DNA of 64,000 nucleotides from the NCBI GenBank assembly GCA_947259975.1, contig CAMYOD010000003.1:1-64000 (forward strand), read 5' to 3'. The stretch is from an uncultured Gammaproteobacteria bacterium (GTDB taxonomy: Bacteria; Pseudomonadota; Gammaproteobacteria; HyVt-429). The position numbers were made by a program, and so were the translations under genes. Below are positions 53,753-62,702 of this stretch, piece by piece; the stretch's first letter is position 1, and each line of letters begins with the position of its first letter. Under the pieces are notes generated by a model. That model was not told where the DNA came from, searched no databases, and saw nothing but the letters and a program-made list of their open reading frames with translations.

Positions 53753-53788
53753 GGGGACAGAGCGGATCTTGCGATCCGGTCTGTCCCC
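53753..53788. repeat. GGGGACAGAGCGGATC hairpin, family D
   Basis: A 16-bp stem with one mismatch: 53753-53768 against 53773-53788, loop TTGC. Related GGGGACAGA words at 53719-53726 and a diverged copy at 51121-51151. It lies after amtB on its minus-strand exit side and may help end that transcript. Confidence 0.7.
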
Positions 53789-53802
53789 GATCCTACGGAG
53801 AC

Positions 53803-53841
53803 TGGATTCCGGATCACGCTACGCGTGTCCGGAATGATGGG
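53803..53841. repeat. Family B half-element
   Basis: TGGATTCCGGATCACGCTAC followed by GCGTGTCCGGAATGATGG is the reverse complement of the left half of the element at 37676. It lies 8 bp from the amtB stop. Confidence 0.7.
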
Positions 53842-53849
53842 TATTGTTA

Positions 53850-55154
53850 TCAGATGTTGTACCCGGTCTCGTTGTGCATGGCGATATCGAGGCCTTCGGT
53901 TTCCTGTTCCGGGGTCACGCGCAGGCCGATGACGCCGTCGATGATCTTGAACAGGACCCAGCTCACCACACCGCACCAAACGATGGTGGCGACCACGCCC
54001 GTCAATTGCACGCCGAGCTGGCTGCCCATGGTCATGCCTTCCGCATAGCCCACACCGCCCAGGTTGGCGGCGACGAAGATGCCGGCAGCCATCGTGCCGA
54101 GAATACCGCCCACGCCGTGCACCGGGAACACATCCAGGGAATCGTCGATGTGCAGGGTGCGCTTCATGTAGTTGGTGGCGACGAAGCAAATGATGCCGGC
54201 GGCGAGACCGATGGCCAGCGCCCCCATGGGCCCGACGAAGCCGGACGCCGGAGTGATGGTACCCAGGCCCGCGACCATACCGGTGACGATGCCGAGTACG
54301 CTGGGCTTGCCGAAGCGCACCCATTCCATGAGCATCCACGCCGTGGCGCCGGAGGCCGCACCGATGTGCGTAACCAGCATGGCCATGCCGGCGGAACCGT
54401 CCGCCGCCACCGCGCTGCCGGCGTTAAAGCCGAACCAACCGACCCAGAGCATGGCCGCGCCCATGACAGTCAGCGTCATGTTGTGCGGCGGCATGGCGGT
54501 CTCGGGAAAGCCACGGCGGCGACCCAATACCATGGCCGCGACCAGGGCCGCGACACCGGCGTTGATGTGCACCACGGTGCCGCCGGCAAAATCCAGCAGA
54601 CCCATCTCGCCGAGCCAACCCCCGCCCCAGACCCAGTGGCACACCGGCGCATAGACCAGGATCAACCATAGAATACTGAACAGCATCATGGCGGAGAACT
54701 TCATGCGCTCGGCGAAACCGCCGACGATCAGCGCCGGAGTGATGATGGCGAAGGTCAGCTGGAACATGCTGAACACCGACTCGGGAATGGTGCCACTCAT
54801 GCTGTCCACGGTGACCCCGCGCATGAACGCCTTACTCAGGCCACCGATCCAGCTTTGCATGTTGCCGCCGTCTTCGAAGGCCAGGCTGTAGACGCCAACG
54901 ATCCAGAGTATGGTCACCACGCAGGTGATGGCGAAACACTGCATCAATACCGACAACACGTTCTTGTTGCGCACCAGCCCGGAGTAAAACGCCGCCAGCC
55001 CGGGAATGGTCATGAACAACACCAGTGCGGTGGACGTCAGCAGCCAGGCGGTGTCGCCTTTGTCCAGGGCATCCTGGGCGAATGCCAGGCTCGGCAGGAA
55101 CGCGGTCATACCTATAATAGTGAGCGCAACCGCTCGCAAGCGATTCATATTCAT
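53850..55154 (-). CDS. amtB: Ammonium transporter AmtB
   Basis: A 434-residue trimeric ammonium channel with a signal sequence (VALTIIGMTAFLPSLAFAQD) and 11 helices: TALVLFMTIPGLAAFYSGLV, ARMKFSAMMLF-like, VCHWVWGGGWLGEMGLLDFA, GGTVVHINAGVAALVAAMVL, HGVGGILGTMAAGIF. The twin-histidine region is present (GGTVVHINAG and VFPVHGVGG). It follows glnK by 32 bp, the standard pairing in which GlnK plugs the channel. ATG 55154 lies 6 bp after AGGAGG and is preferred over the GTG two codons earlier. Confidence 0.96.
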   Translation of the reverse strand: MNMNRLRAVALTIIGMTAFLPSLAFAQDALDKGDTAWLLTSTALVLFMTIPGLAAFYSGLVRNKNVLSVLMQCFAITCVVTILWIVGVYSLAFEDGGNMQSWIGGLSKAFMRGVTVDSMSGTIPESVFSMFQLTFAIITPALIVGGFAERMKFSAMMLFSILWLILVYAPVCHWVWGGGWLGEMGLLDFAGGTVVHINAGVAALVAAMVLGRRRGFPETAMPPHNMTLTVMGAAMLWVGWFGFNAGSAVAADGSAGMAMLVTHIGAASGATAWMLMEWVRFGKPSVLGIVTGMVAGLGTITPASGFVGPMGALAIGLAAGIICFVATNYMKRTLHIDDSLDVFPVHGVGGILGTMAAGIFVAANLGGVGYAEGMTMGSQLGVQLTGVVATIVWCGVVSWVLFKIIDGVIGLRVTPEQETEGLDIAMHNETGYNI

Positions 55155-55186
55155 CCTCACCCTCCTCTTTTGATTTTTGTTGTGGT

Positions 55187-55881
<695 letters not shown>

Positions 55882-56472
55882 ATGACCGAGACCATGCACA
55901 TTCCGTTGTTTCCGCTGGGCACGGTGCTGTTTCCCGGCGGCCCACTGCCGCTGCGGATTTTCGAGCGTCGTTATCTCGACATGGTGCGCGACTGTGCGAA
56001 AAACGACACGGCCTTCGGCGTGATCTCGATCCGTGAGGGGCAGGAAACAGGGGGTACCCCCGCGATTTATGATGTGGGCACGCTCGCCAAGATCGTGGAC
56101 TTTCACACCCTGCCCGACGGTCTGCTCGGCATTCAGGTGGTGGGCGGGCAGCGTTTCGAGGTGGTGCGCAACGAGGTTCTCGACAACGACCTGCTGATGG
56201 CGGACGTGGCATTGCTTCCCGACGACCCGCAGACGGAATTGCCCGATGCCTATGCCTACCTGGCGGATGTGACGCGCTCGATTATCGATCAGGTGAGCGA
56301 AGTTTACGCCGTGATTCCGGAACATTATGACGACGCCGTATGGATCGGCAACCGTCTGGCGGAGATGCTGCCGCTTTCCATTGCCGATCGTCATGCGTTG
56401 ATGGTGCTCAGCGACCCTCTGGAACGGCTCACGCGTGTGGCGGCGGTGATTACGGAACGCAGTGAAGAATAA
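55882..56472 (+). CDS. LON N-terminal-domain protein
   Basis: A 196-residue stand-alone LON substrate-binding-domain protein: HIPLFPLGTVLFPGGPLPLR, IFERRYLDMVRDCAKNDTAF, VGTLAKIVDFHTLPDGLLGI, and GNRLAEMLPLSIADRHALM. No ATPase or protease part is present, as in many proteobacterial single-domain versions. It may bind unfolded proteins, but function is not demonstrated. The ATG at 55882 is preceded by GACCG only, a weak site. Confidence 0.88.
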   Translation: MTETMHIPLFPLGTVLFPGGPLPLRIFERRYLDMVRDCAKNDTAFGVISIREGQETGGTPAIYDVGTLAKIVDFHTLPDGLLGIQVVGGQRFEVVRNEVLDNDLLMADVALLPDDPQTELPDAYAYLADVTRSIIDQVSEVYAVIPEHYDDAVWIGNRLAEMLPLSIADRHALMVLSDPLERLTRVAAVITERSEE

Positions 56473-56476
56473 GAAC

Positions 56477-56550
56477 AGGTACAAGGTACAAGGCTGGAAC
56501 CGCTAGTGCCCAAAGTTATTCCTTGTAACTTGAAACTTGCAACTTGCAGC
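56477..56550. repeat. ACAAGTT-type intergenic repeat, family A copy 3
   Basis: GGTACAAGGTACAAGG faces CCTTGTAACTTGAAACTTGC; CAAGG/CCTTG and related words can pair as a stem. It fills the gap between the LON-domain gene and putP. Confidence 0.65.
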
Positions 56551-56563
56551 TTTCGTTTACTAT

Positions 56564-57997
56564 ATGGCGACTGACACTACAGTTACAGTTACTTTCGTTG
56601 TCTACCTGCTCGTGCTGCTGGCCATCGGCATTGCGGCCTGGCGGCGCACGCGGGATTTATCCGATTACATCCTCGGCGGGCGCAAACTGGGCAGTTGGGT
56701 CACCGCGCTGAGTGCCGGCGCCTCGGACATGAGCGGCTGGTTGTTGCTGGGGCTGCCGGGGTTCGCCTATGCCGCGGGCCTCGAGGCGGTATGGATCGCT
56801 GCGGGGCTGCTGCTCGGCACGTATTTGAACTGGCGTATCGTCGCGAGCCGTCTACGCCGGCAGACCGAACAGCATGGCAATGCCCTGACGCTGCCGGAAT
56901 TTTTCGAGGCCCGCTTTGATGATCACAGCCGCTTACTGCGCGTGATCGCGGCGTTTTTCATCCTGTTGTTTTTCATGTTTTATACCAGCTCCGGGCTGGC
57001 CGCCGGGGGCAAGTTGTTCAATGCCGTGTTCGACATCCCCTACGCCACCGCCGTCACGGTGGGTGCGCTGGCGGTGATCGGGTATACCTTCCTCGGCGGT
57101 TTCTTCGCGGTGTCGTGGACAGACCTGGTGCAGGGTTTATTGATGGCGCTGGCCCTGGTGCTGGTGCCGGCCATGGCGATGGTGAGTCTCGGCGGGGCGG
57201 GTGATGCGCTAGAACGACTCGAAGCAGTGAACCCTCATCTGCTTTCTTTTTTCACCGGCAGCGACGGTCAACCGCTGACGTGGATTGCCATCGCCTCGCT
57301 GCTTGGCTGGGGGCTGGGCTATTTCGGCCAGCCGCATATTCTCGCCCGCTTCATGGCCATTCATTCCTATAAGCGTCTGCCGCGGGCGCGACGCATCGCC
57401 GTAAGCTGGACCGCGATCACGCTGTGCGGCGCGCTGTTTGCCGGTCTGGCCGGCATCGGGGTGATGGAACCGCCGTTGACCGGCGCGGATAGCGAGAAGG
57501 TGTTCATATACCTTATTAACGGTCTACTGCATCCGGTGCCGGCGGGAATTTGTCTTGCCGCGATTCTCGCGGCCATCATGAGCACGGCGGATTCGCAGCT
57601 GTTGGTGGCCTCGGCGGCACTCACGGATGACTTTTACAAGGGCTTGTTTCGCAAACACGCGAGCGAACGGGAGCTGGTGTGGGTCGGGCGCGGCACCGTG
57701 ATCGGCATCGCGCTCCTGGCGTTGATGTTTGCCCTTGACCCACAAAGCAAGGTGCTGGATCTGGTGGCCTATGCCTGGGCCGGCTTCGGTGCCGCCTTCG
57801 GGCCGGCGATCATTCTCGCCTTGTTCTGGCCGCGCATGACACGCAACGGGGCTCTCGCCGGTATCGTCGTCGGCGCGGCGACAGTGATATCGTGGGAACG
57901 GGCAAGTGGCGGAATCTTTGAGCTCTATGAGTTGGTGCCGGGGTTCATTCTTTCAGCTGCCGCCATAATCACTGTGAGTCTTCTCGATAAGAGATAG
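56564..57997 (+). CDS. putP: Sodium:solute symporter, PutP-type
   Basis: A 477-residue SSF transporter with about 13 helices. Markers: LSDYILGGRKLGSWVTALSA, GASDMSGWLLLGLPGFAYA, ALTLPEFFEARFDDHSRLLR, GGFFAVSWTDLVQGLLMALA, GLGYFGQPHILARFMAIHSY. The DMSGW motif is the hallmark of PutP sodium/proline symporters. It lies between two family A repeats, so it is probably monocistronic. The start at 56564 (MATDTTVTVTF) lacks a clear ribosome site; the upstream ATG is rejected. Confidence 0.92.
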   Translation: MATDTTVTVTFVVYLLVLLAIGIAAWRRTRDLSDYILGGRKLGSWVTALSAGASDMSGWLLLGLPGFAYAAGLEAVWIAAGLLLGTYLNWRIVASRLRRQTEQHGNALTLPEFFEARFDDHSRLLRVIAAFFILLFFMFYTSSGLAAGGKLFNAVFDIPYATAVTVGALAVIGYTFLGGFFAVSWTDLVQGLLMALALVLVPAMAMVSLGGAGDALERLEAVNPHLLSFFTGSDGQPLTWIAIASLLGWGLGYFGQPHILARFMAIHSYKRLPRARRIAVSWTAITLCGALFAGLAGIGVMEPPLTGADSEKVFIYLINGLLHPVPAGICLAAILAAIMSTADSQLLVASAALTDDFYKGLFRKHASERELVWVGRGTVIGIALLALMFALDPQSKVLDLVAYAWAGFGAAFGPAIILALFWPRMTRNGALAGIVVGAATVISWERASGGIFELYELVPGFILSAAAIITVSLLDKR

Positions 57998-58000
57998 TCG

Positions 58001-58085
58001 CACGTTGCAAGATATAAGTGTCAAGTAGCCCCTTGTGTCATGTATCTTCTATCTTGTAACTTGCACCTTGTAGCTTGTCACTTGT
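58001..58085. repeat. ACAAGTT-type intergenic repeat, family A copy 4
   Basis: CACGTTGCAAGATATAAGTG, then CTATCTTGTAACTTGCACCT and GTAGCTTGTCACTTGTAAAC: the same heptamers in opposite orientations, separated by CCCCTTGTG. It spans the putP to prenyltransferase gap. Confidence 0.65.
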
Positions 58086-58128
58086 AAACGGCTTTCACGA
58101 GAATAATGGTCACACAACGGGAGACGAT

Positions 58129-59079
58129 ATGCCGTCCGCAGAGCCTTCGCTGACTTATCCATCCAACACGATCGGCCGTTACCTGTTAGCCACCCGGCCC
58201 GGGTTCCTCGGCGCCAGCGCGGCGCCGGTATTCATCGGCCTGGCTACGGCGTATTACACCGGGTTGGCCATCGATCCGCTGCGCGCCCTGCTCTGCCTCG
58301 TTGGCATTGTCCTGATTCATGCGGGCATCAACGCGGTGAACGACTACTACGATGCCCAGATCGGTACCGATGCGATCAACACCGAACGGGTATACCCCTT
58401 CACCGGCGGCAGCCGCTTCATTCAAAACGGTGTTTTCACGCCAACACAAATGGGCAACTACGGCTTGCTGCTCCTGCTCGCCGGAGGCACGCTCGGCCTG
58501 GTGTTGGCGTGGCTGGTCGGGCCGGAACTGCTGATGCTGGGGGCGATCGGTCTTCTGCTGGGCTGGGGTTACTCGGCGCCGCCGTTGCTCCTGGCGGGCC
58601 GTGGCGTGGGTGAGCTCGCCGTCGCCCTCGGCTTCGGCGTGCTCATTCCGGTGGGCGCGGATTTTGTGCAACGGGAGACCTGGTCCACGCTGCCTCTGTG
58701 GGCCGGTGTTCCCTATGCGCTGTTGGTCGCCAACATTCTCTATATAAACCAATTCCCGGATTTCCATGCCGACGCCGCCACCGGCAAACATCATTGGGTC
58801 GTGCGCCTGGGACTCGGGCGCGCCCGTTTCGTCTACTCGGTCATCATGGCGGTCGCCCTCGCGGTGCTGATCGTCGGCAACCAGCTGCATGTGTTGCCCG
58901 ACGCCTGCCTGTTGACGATCATCGCCTTCGTCCCCGCCGCCGTCGCGGCACGCCAACTCCTGTCATTGGCCGGCACACCGGCCAGACTCGCGCCGGCGAT
59001 TCGCCTCACCATTACTGCGGCCCTGGCCTACGGGCTGCTCATGACTCTGGGGCTGGTCATCGCCGCCCCGGGCGCCTGA
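58129..59079 (+). CDS. UbiA-family prenyltransferase (MenA-like)
   Basis: A 316-residue integral membrane aromatic prenyltransferase. The two Asp-rich motifs are NAVNDYYDAQIGTD and NQFPDFHADAATGK; GGSRFIQNGVFTP is typical of MenA-type members. About nine helices follow (GTLGLVLAWLVGPELLMLGA, GVGELAVALGFGVLIPVGAD). It would join a prenyl diphosphate to a quinone precursor such as 1,4-dihydroxy-2-naphthoate, but no men genes are near, so the acceptor is uncertain. ATG 58129 follows GGGAG at 6 bp. Confidence 0.86.
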   Translation: MPSAEPSLTYPSNTIGRYLLATRPGFLGASAAPVFIGLATAYYTGLAIDPLRALLCLVGIVLIHAGINAVNDYYDAQIGTDAINTERVYPFTGGSRFIQNGVFTPTQMGNYGLLLLLAGGTLGLVLAWLVGPELLMLGAIGLLLGWGYSAPPLLLAGRGVGELAVALGFGVLIPVGADFVQRETWSTLPLWAGVPYALLVANILYINQFPDFHADAATGKHHWVVRLGLGRARFVYSVIMAVALAVLIVGNQLHVLPDACLLTIIAFVPAAVAARQLLSLAGTPARLAPAIRLTITAALAYGLLMTLGLVIAAPGA

Positions 59080-59092
59080 CCACGGCATCGTC

Positions 59093-59213
59093 TATACTTT
59101 TTGTGTGGGAACCCGTCGAAGTTTTGACGGTCAGATACTCCTCGACGTCAAGAATCCGGCGAATCGGGCAGGATTTGCGCCAAAAACCCGTATCCTAGCG
59201 GGTATACTTTTTG
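59093..59213 (+). promoter_or_regulatory. Duplicated TATACTTTTTG element before the diguanylate cyclase
   Basis: TATACTTTTTG occurs at 59093-59103 and again at 59203-59213, exactly 110 bp apart. Near the second, ACCCG/CGGGT form a small hairpin (59186-59204). Both face the GGDEF gene. Role unknown: tandem promoters or operator sites. No c-di-GMP riboswitch was recognised. Confidence 0.35.
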
Positions 59214-59267
59214 CACAGGTTTTGGGCATAGTCTATAAAATCAGGGGCTTAGGCTCGAGTATCGATC

Positions 59268-60587
59268 ATGTTCATGCGCTACATACAGCGACTTCCATTG
59301 CGGATTCGGTTCCTGCTCGGCGCCGGCGCCATTCTGGTGCCCATGATGGTGCTATCGGTGGCCGGCTATGTGCTGTTCACCAAGGTGGCCGGCACCACGG
59401 ACGCATCCATCGAGGAAGTACGTGACCAATTGCTGCCCGTCGCGCGGTTGCAGACCTTGTTGCAACGTGCGGCGATGCCACCCAATGACTGGCTGATCCA
59501 CGGCAACCCGCGGGAACAGACGGATTTCGCCGCCATCAGCAAGAACATCGATCAGGTATTTGTCGAGCTCCTGGGCTCCCCCATCGCCGAGGCAGAGAAA
59601 ACGGGACATATCGCGCAGGCGCGGGAGAATTGGCACGCGGCCAAGACCCAGGCCGCGACCTTATTCGACCTGTCCTACCCGATCGCCGATATGGCCGCCG
59701 CCGCGGACAAGATGGAGGCATACGACACCACCATCGACGCGGCGACCGAACACCTTGATAAGGTTTATGTGCTGGTGCAGGAAGAGCTTGCCGAGCAGCA
59801 TGCGCAGGTGCATTTGATCAAGCGCTGGATCCAGGCATTAATCTTTGGTGCGTTTCTTTTCTCCGCACTGCTGGTATTTTTTGGCGCACTGATTCTGTCG
59901 CGCACGATCATACAACCCATCCATACCCTGGACGACAGCGCCGCCTTGATCGGTGCCGGCGAACTCAACCACCGGGTGCCCATCAACAGCGACGACGAGC
60001 TCGGCCGTCTTGCGCGGACCTTCAACGAGATGGCCGGCAAACTTGAGCAGTTGGCGATTCGCGATGGTCTCACCGGCTTGTACAACAAGCGGGAGTTCGA
60101 CCGTCGTTTGCATGAAGAACTGGAACGCGCGCGTCGTAACGGACGCCCGTTCGCACTGCTTATGATCGATGCGGATTACTTCAAGAAAATCAATGATGAC
60201 TACGGCCATCTGGCCGGCGACCGGGTATTGCGCAAGCTCGCAAATCTGTTGAGTCAGGGGGTGCGGCCGGTGGATCACGCGGCGCGTTATGGCGGCGAAG
60301 AGTTCGCCATCATCCTGCCGGAAACCAGCACCAAAGAGGCCAACAAGACGGCAGAGCGTCTGCGCCGCGCGGTACAAATGCAGGAGATTGTCCTCGACGG
60401 CGACCGACGAATCCGCATTACCGTTAGCATCGGACTCGCCGGCTATCCGCGGGACGCCGCCTCCGCCAAGGCCCTGGTGGCCGCCGCGGACGAGGCCATG
60501 TATGCGGCCAAGGCGGGCGGGCGTAATCTGGTGCGGCAGTTCGTCGCGACGACGAGTGAGCCATCGGCGGCTTACGGCACCGGCTGA
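59268..60587 (+). CDS. Membrane-bound diguanylate cyclase (HAMP-GGDEF)
   Basis: A 439-residue enzyme making c-di-GMP from GTP. Two membrane helices (LLGAGAILVPMMVLSVAGYV, WIQALIFGAFLFSALLVFFG) flank a helical periplasmic sensor of about 145 residues. HAMP (RTIIQPIHTLDDSAALIGAG) leads into the GGDEF domain from about 270 (IRDGLTGLYNKREFDRRLHE). The active site is ARYGGEEFAIILPE near 343. The product-inhibition site RxxD is present (RPVD five residues upstream). All residues needed for activity are seen. Confidence 0.93.
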   Translation: MFMRYIQRLPLRIRFLLGAGAILVPMMVLSVAGYVLFTKVAGTTDASIEEVRDQLLPVARLQTLLQRAAMPPNDWLIHGNPREQTDFAAISKNIDQVFVELLGSPIAEAEKTGHIAQARENWHAAKTQAATLFDLSYPIADMAAAADKMEAYDTTIDAATEHLDKVYVLVQEELAEQHAQVHLIKRWIQALIFGAFLFSALLVFFGALILSRTIIQPIHTLDDSAALIGAGELNHRVPINSDDELGRLARTFNEMAGKLEQLAIRDGLTGLYNKREFDRRLHEELERARRNGRPFALLMIDADYFKKINDDYGHLAGDRVLRKLANLLSQGVRPVDHAARYGGEEFAIILPETSTKEANKTAERLRRAVQMQEIVLDGDRRIRITVSIGLAGYPRDAASAKALVAAADEAMYAAKAGGRNLVRQFVATTSEPSAAYGTG

Positions 60588-60638
60588 CGCGCAGGACAGT
60601 TCTGGTATAATCCCCCGCCCAGTTTCCAGAACCCTCAT

Positions 60639-60714
<76 letters not shown>

Positions 60715-60724
60715 TTTCATCAAA

Positions 60725-60775
60725 GGGGTCATTCTGCTTATTCTTGAAAAAAGCAGTATGTCCCCTCTTCTTTTG
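60725..60775 (+). terminator. Terminator-like hairpin after tRNA-Ala
   Basis: GGGGTCATTCTGCTT (60725-60739) pairs with AAGCAGTATGTCCCC (60751-60765) with two mismatches, followed by T-rich TCTTCTTTT. It probably ends the tRNA transcript. Confidence 0.7.
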
Positions 60776-60795
60776 CTCGATATTTAACTAATCGG

Positions 60796-60824
60796 TTGAC
60801 TTTTTATCGGGCGCTATTTATATA
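60796..60824 (+). promoter_or_regulatory. arsR-type promoter giving a leaderless transcript
   Basis: TTGACT (60796-60801), 17 bp, TATATA (60819-60824). The predicted start at about 60831 coincides with the ATG at 60832, which has no ribosome site. An alternative -10, TATAAC, overlaps. Confidence 0.6.
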
Positions 60825-60831
60825 TAACCAT

Positions 60832-61206
60832 ATGGTTAAACATTCGTCAGCCGCGCTGGATCGGGTCTTCCATGCCCTCGCCGACCCCACCCGTCGCGCC
60901 ATGCTGCAGCGGATCGCCGGCGGCGACTGCTCCGTGAGCGATCTGGCGCAACCCTTCAACATGTCACTGGCGGCGGTGTCCAAGCACATCACGGTGCTGG
61001 AGTCCGCCGGTCTGCTGCGCAGAAAGAAGGAAGGCCGTACCTCGTGGTGTTCGCTTGAACCCAAGGGCCTGCGCGCCGCGGAGGCATGGTTGCGCTATTA
61101 CGAGAAGTTCTGGAATACACGGCTCGATGCCCTGGAATCGATATTAAAGAAATCAAAAATGACCAAAGGAGGACGACGTCATGGCAAATCCCCAACCGGT
61201 AAGTGA
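60832..61206 (+). CDS. ArsR-family repressor
   Basis: A 124-residue winged-helix regulator: ALDRVFHALADPTRRAMLQR, CSVSDLAQPFNMSLAAVSKH, ITVLESAGLLRRKKEGRTSW. It lacks the CxC metal motif of arsenic sensors. This subgroup is typically paired with an SRPBCC (AHSA1-like) gene, which follows here with a 26-bp overlap. The likely role is repressing its own operon; the ligand is unknown. The promoter gives almost no leader. Confidence 0.9.
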   Translation: MVKHSSAALDRVFHALADPTRRAMLQRIAGGDCSVSDLAQPFNMSLAAVSKHITVLESAGLLRRKKEGRTSWCSLEPKGLRAAEAWLRYYEKFWNTRLDALESILKKSKMTKGGRRHGKSPTGK

Positions 61207-61624
61207 CACGTCACTGCAGATCGTCCGCACCGTGGATACGGATCCGCAGACCGTATTCGACGCCTGGACCCAACCGGAGTTGATAAAAAAATGGTTCGCG
61301 CCCGGCGATCATACAGTGCCGGCGGCCGAGGTCGACCTGTGCGTGGGTGGACGCTATCGCATCACCATGCAACAGCCGGACGGACACCAGGACATCAGCA
61401 GCGGGGCCTACAAGGAGATCGTGCCGGGACAACGCCTGGTCATGACCTGGGCCTGGGAAGTGCCAGATGCGAAACAGACCCTTCTGACCGTGGAGTTTCG
61501 CGCCGTCGCCGGCGGTACCGAAATCACTTTGACCCATGAAGACTTTCGCGATGCCGAACAGCGGGATCTGCATGACGAGGGTTGGCACGGCTGCCTGGAC
61601 AATCTGCCAAAAGTTTTTATTTAA
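61181..61624 (+). CDS. SRPBCC (AHSA1-like) protein
   Basis: A 147-residue helix-grip protein: LQIVRTVDTDPQTVFDAWTQ, PELIKKWFAPGD, GGRYRITMQQPDGH, RLVMTWAWEV, GTEITLTHEDFRDAEQRDLH, GWHGCLDNL. It belongs to the group related to the Aha1 activator of Hsp90, here with an unknown hydrophobic ligand. AAGGAGG precedes the ATG at about 8 bp, inside the end of the arsR gene. Confidence 0.9.
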   Translation: MANPQPVSDTSLQIVRTVDTDPQTVFDAWTQPELIKKWFAPGDHTVPAAEVDLCVGGRYRITMQQPDGHQDISSGAYKEIVPGQRLVMTWAWEVPDAKQTLLTVEFRAVAGGTEITLTHEDFRDAEQRDLHDEGWHGCLDNLPKVFI

Positions 61625-61772
61625 CGAAACACAAAGAGGGAAGATTCGGGCACGGCCAGGGCTCACTCCAGCGCAAAAGAAACTGGGACGAGGCGCGAAT
61701 AATGCTGGTGTCCGGCCGCTAATTCGAGTGGTGTAGAATCCTAGCCTTGTCTCAATTGATAGCGATGAGGTT

Positions 61773-62663
61773 ATGAGCGAACGCTTGATCAAGGTCGCCC
61801 TGGTGCAGCAGAACTGCGGTGCCGAGCGCGATGATAATATGGCCTCGAGTATCGACGGTATCCGTGATGCCGCGGCCCGCGGCGCGAAACTCATCGTCCT
61901 GCAAGAACTGCACACAAGTCACTATTTCTGTCAGACCGAGGATGCGGAGAACTTTTCGCTTGCCGAGGCAATTCCTGGGCCCACCACCGACGAACTCGGC
62001 ACCATCGCGGTAGAGCTTGGCGTGGTGATCGTCGGTTCCGTGTTCGAACGCCGCACGGCGGGGATCTATCACAACACCGCAGTGGTGGTGAATGCGAACG
62101 GCTCTGTGGCGGGCAGTTATCGCAAAATGCATATTCCGGACGATCCCGGCTATCACGAAAAATACTACTTCACCCCCGGCGATCTGGGCTTCACGCCGGT
62201 AGATACGCCGGCGGGCCGGCTCGGCGTGCTGGTGTGCTGGGATCAGTGGTACCCGGAAGCCGCGCGGCTGATGGCGCTGGCCGGTGCCGAGATCCTGATC
62301 TACCCCACCGCGATCGGCTGGGACCGCGACGACGATGCCGCGGAGCAACAGCGCCAGTACGACAGCTGGCGGACCGTGCAGCGCGCCCACGCCATCGCCA
62401 ACGGACTACCGCTGGTGTGCTGCAACCGGGTGGGCCACGAACCGGATCCGAGCGGCAAGACCACGGGCATCGATTTCTGGGGCGGCAGCTTTATCGCCGG
62501 GCCCCAGGGGGAAGTGCTGGCCGCGGCACCCACGGATGTGCCGTCCGTGTTGGTGACCGAGGTCGACCTGGCGCGCTCGGAGAAGGTGCGCCAGATCTGG
62601 CCGTTTCTGCGCGACCGGCGGGTCGACGCCTACGCCGGGCTGACCGAACGTTTTCGTAAGTAG
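61773..62663 (+). CDS. aguB: N-carbamoylputrescine amidase
   Basis: A 296-residue nitrilase-superfamily hydrolase. The catalytic triad is visible: E45 (VLQELHTSHYF), K118 (RKMHIPDDPGYHEK), C155 (VLVCWDQWYPEAARLM). The strings ELHxSxYF, RKMHIPDDP and CWDQWYPE are diagnostic of AguB, which converts N-carbamoylputrescine to putrescine, CO2 and ammonia. The partner agmatine deiminase (AguA) is not in the window. GAGG precedes the ATG; TAGAAT (61734-61739) may be the -10. Confidence 0.94.
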   Translation: MSERLIKVALVQQNCGAERDDNMASSIDGIRDAAARGAKLIVLQELHTSHYFCQTEDAENFSLAEAIPGPTTDELGTIAVELGVVIVGSVFERRTAGIYHNTAVVVNANGSVAGSYRKMHIPDDPGYHEKYYFTPGDLGFTPVDTPAGRLGVLVCWDQWYPEAARLMALAGAEILIYPTAIGWDRDDDAAEQQRQYDSWRTVQRAHAIANGLPLVCCNRVGHEPDPSGKTTGIDFWGGSFIAGPQGEVLAAAPTDVPSVLVTEVDLARSEKVRQIWPFLRDRRVDAYAGLTERFRK

Positions 62664-62664
62664 A

Positions 62665-62691
62665 TCAAGTTCTTGTAGCACTGGTCGATAA
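62665..62691 (+). promoter_or_regulatory. Sigma-28-like promoter before YcgR-like gene
   Basis: TCAAGTTC (62665-62672), 11 bp, GTCGATAA (62684-62691). The -35 matches TCAAGTTT at 7 of 8 and the -10 matches at 7 of 8. It lies just upstream of a YcgR-like flagellar-brake gene, and ycgR is a FliA target in E. coli. The short leader (about 5 nt) is a caution. Confidence 0.55.
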
Positions 62692-62702
62692 GGATTACGG
62701 CG

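Noticed and set aside
59104..59267. c-di-GMP riboswitch in the leader of the diguanylate cyclase gene.
   Set aside because: The conserved GEMM core and paired helices could not be found.
61688..61700. GGGACGAGGCGCG as a regulatory site for aguB.
   Set aside because: It is one of many family C repeat words in spacers, so no specific role is supported.
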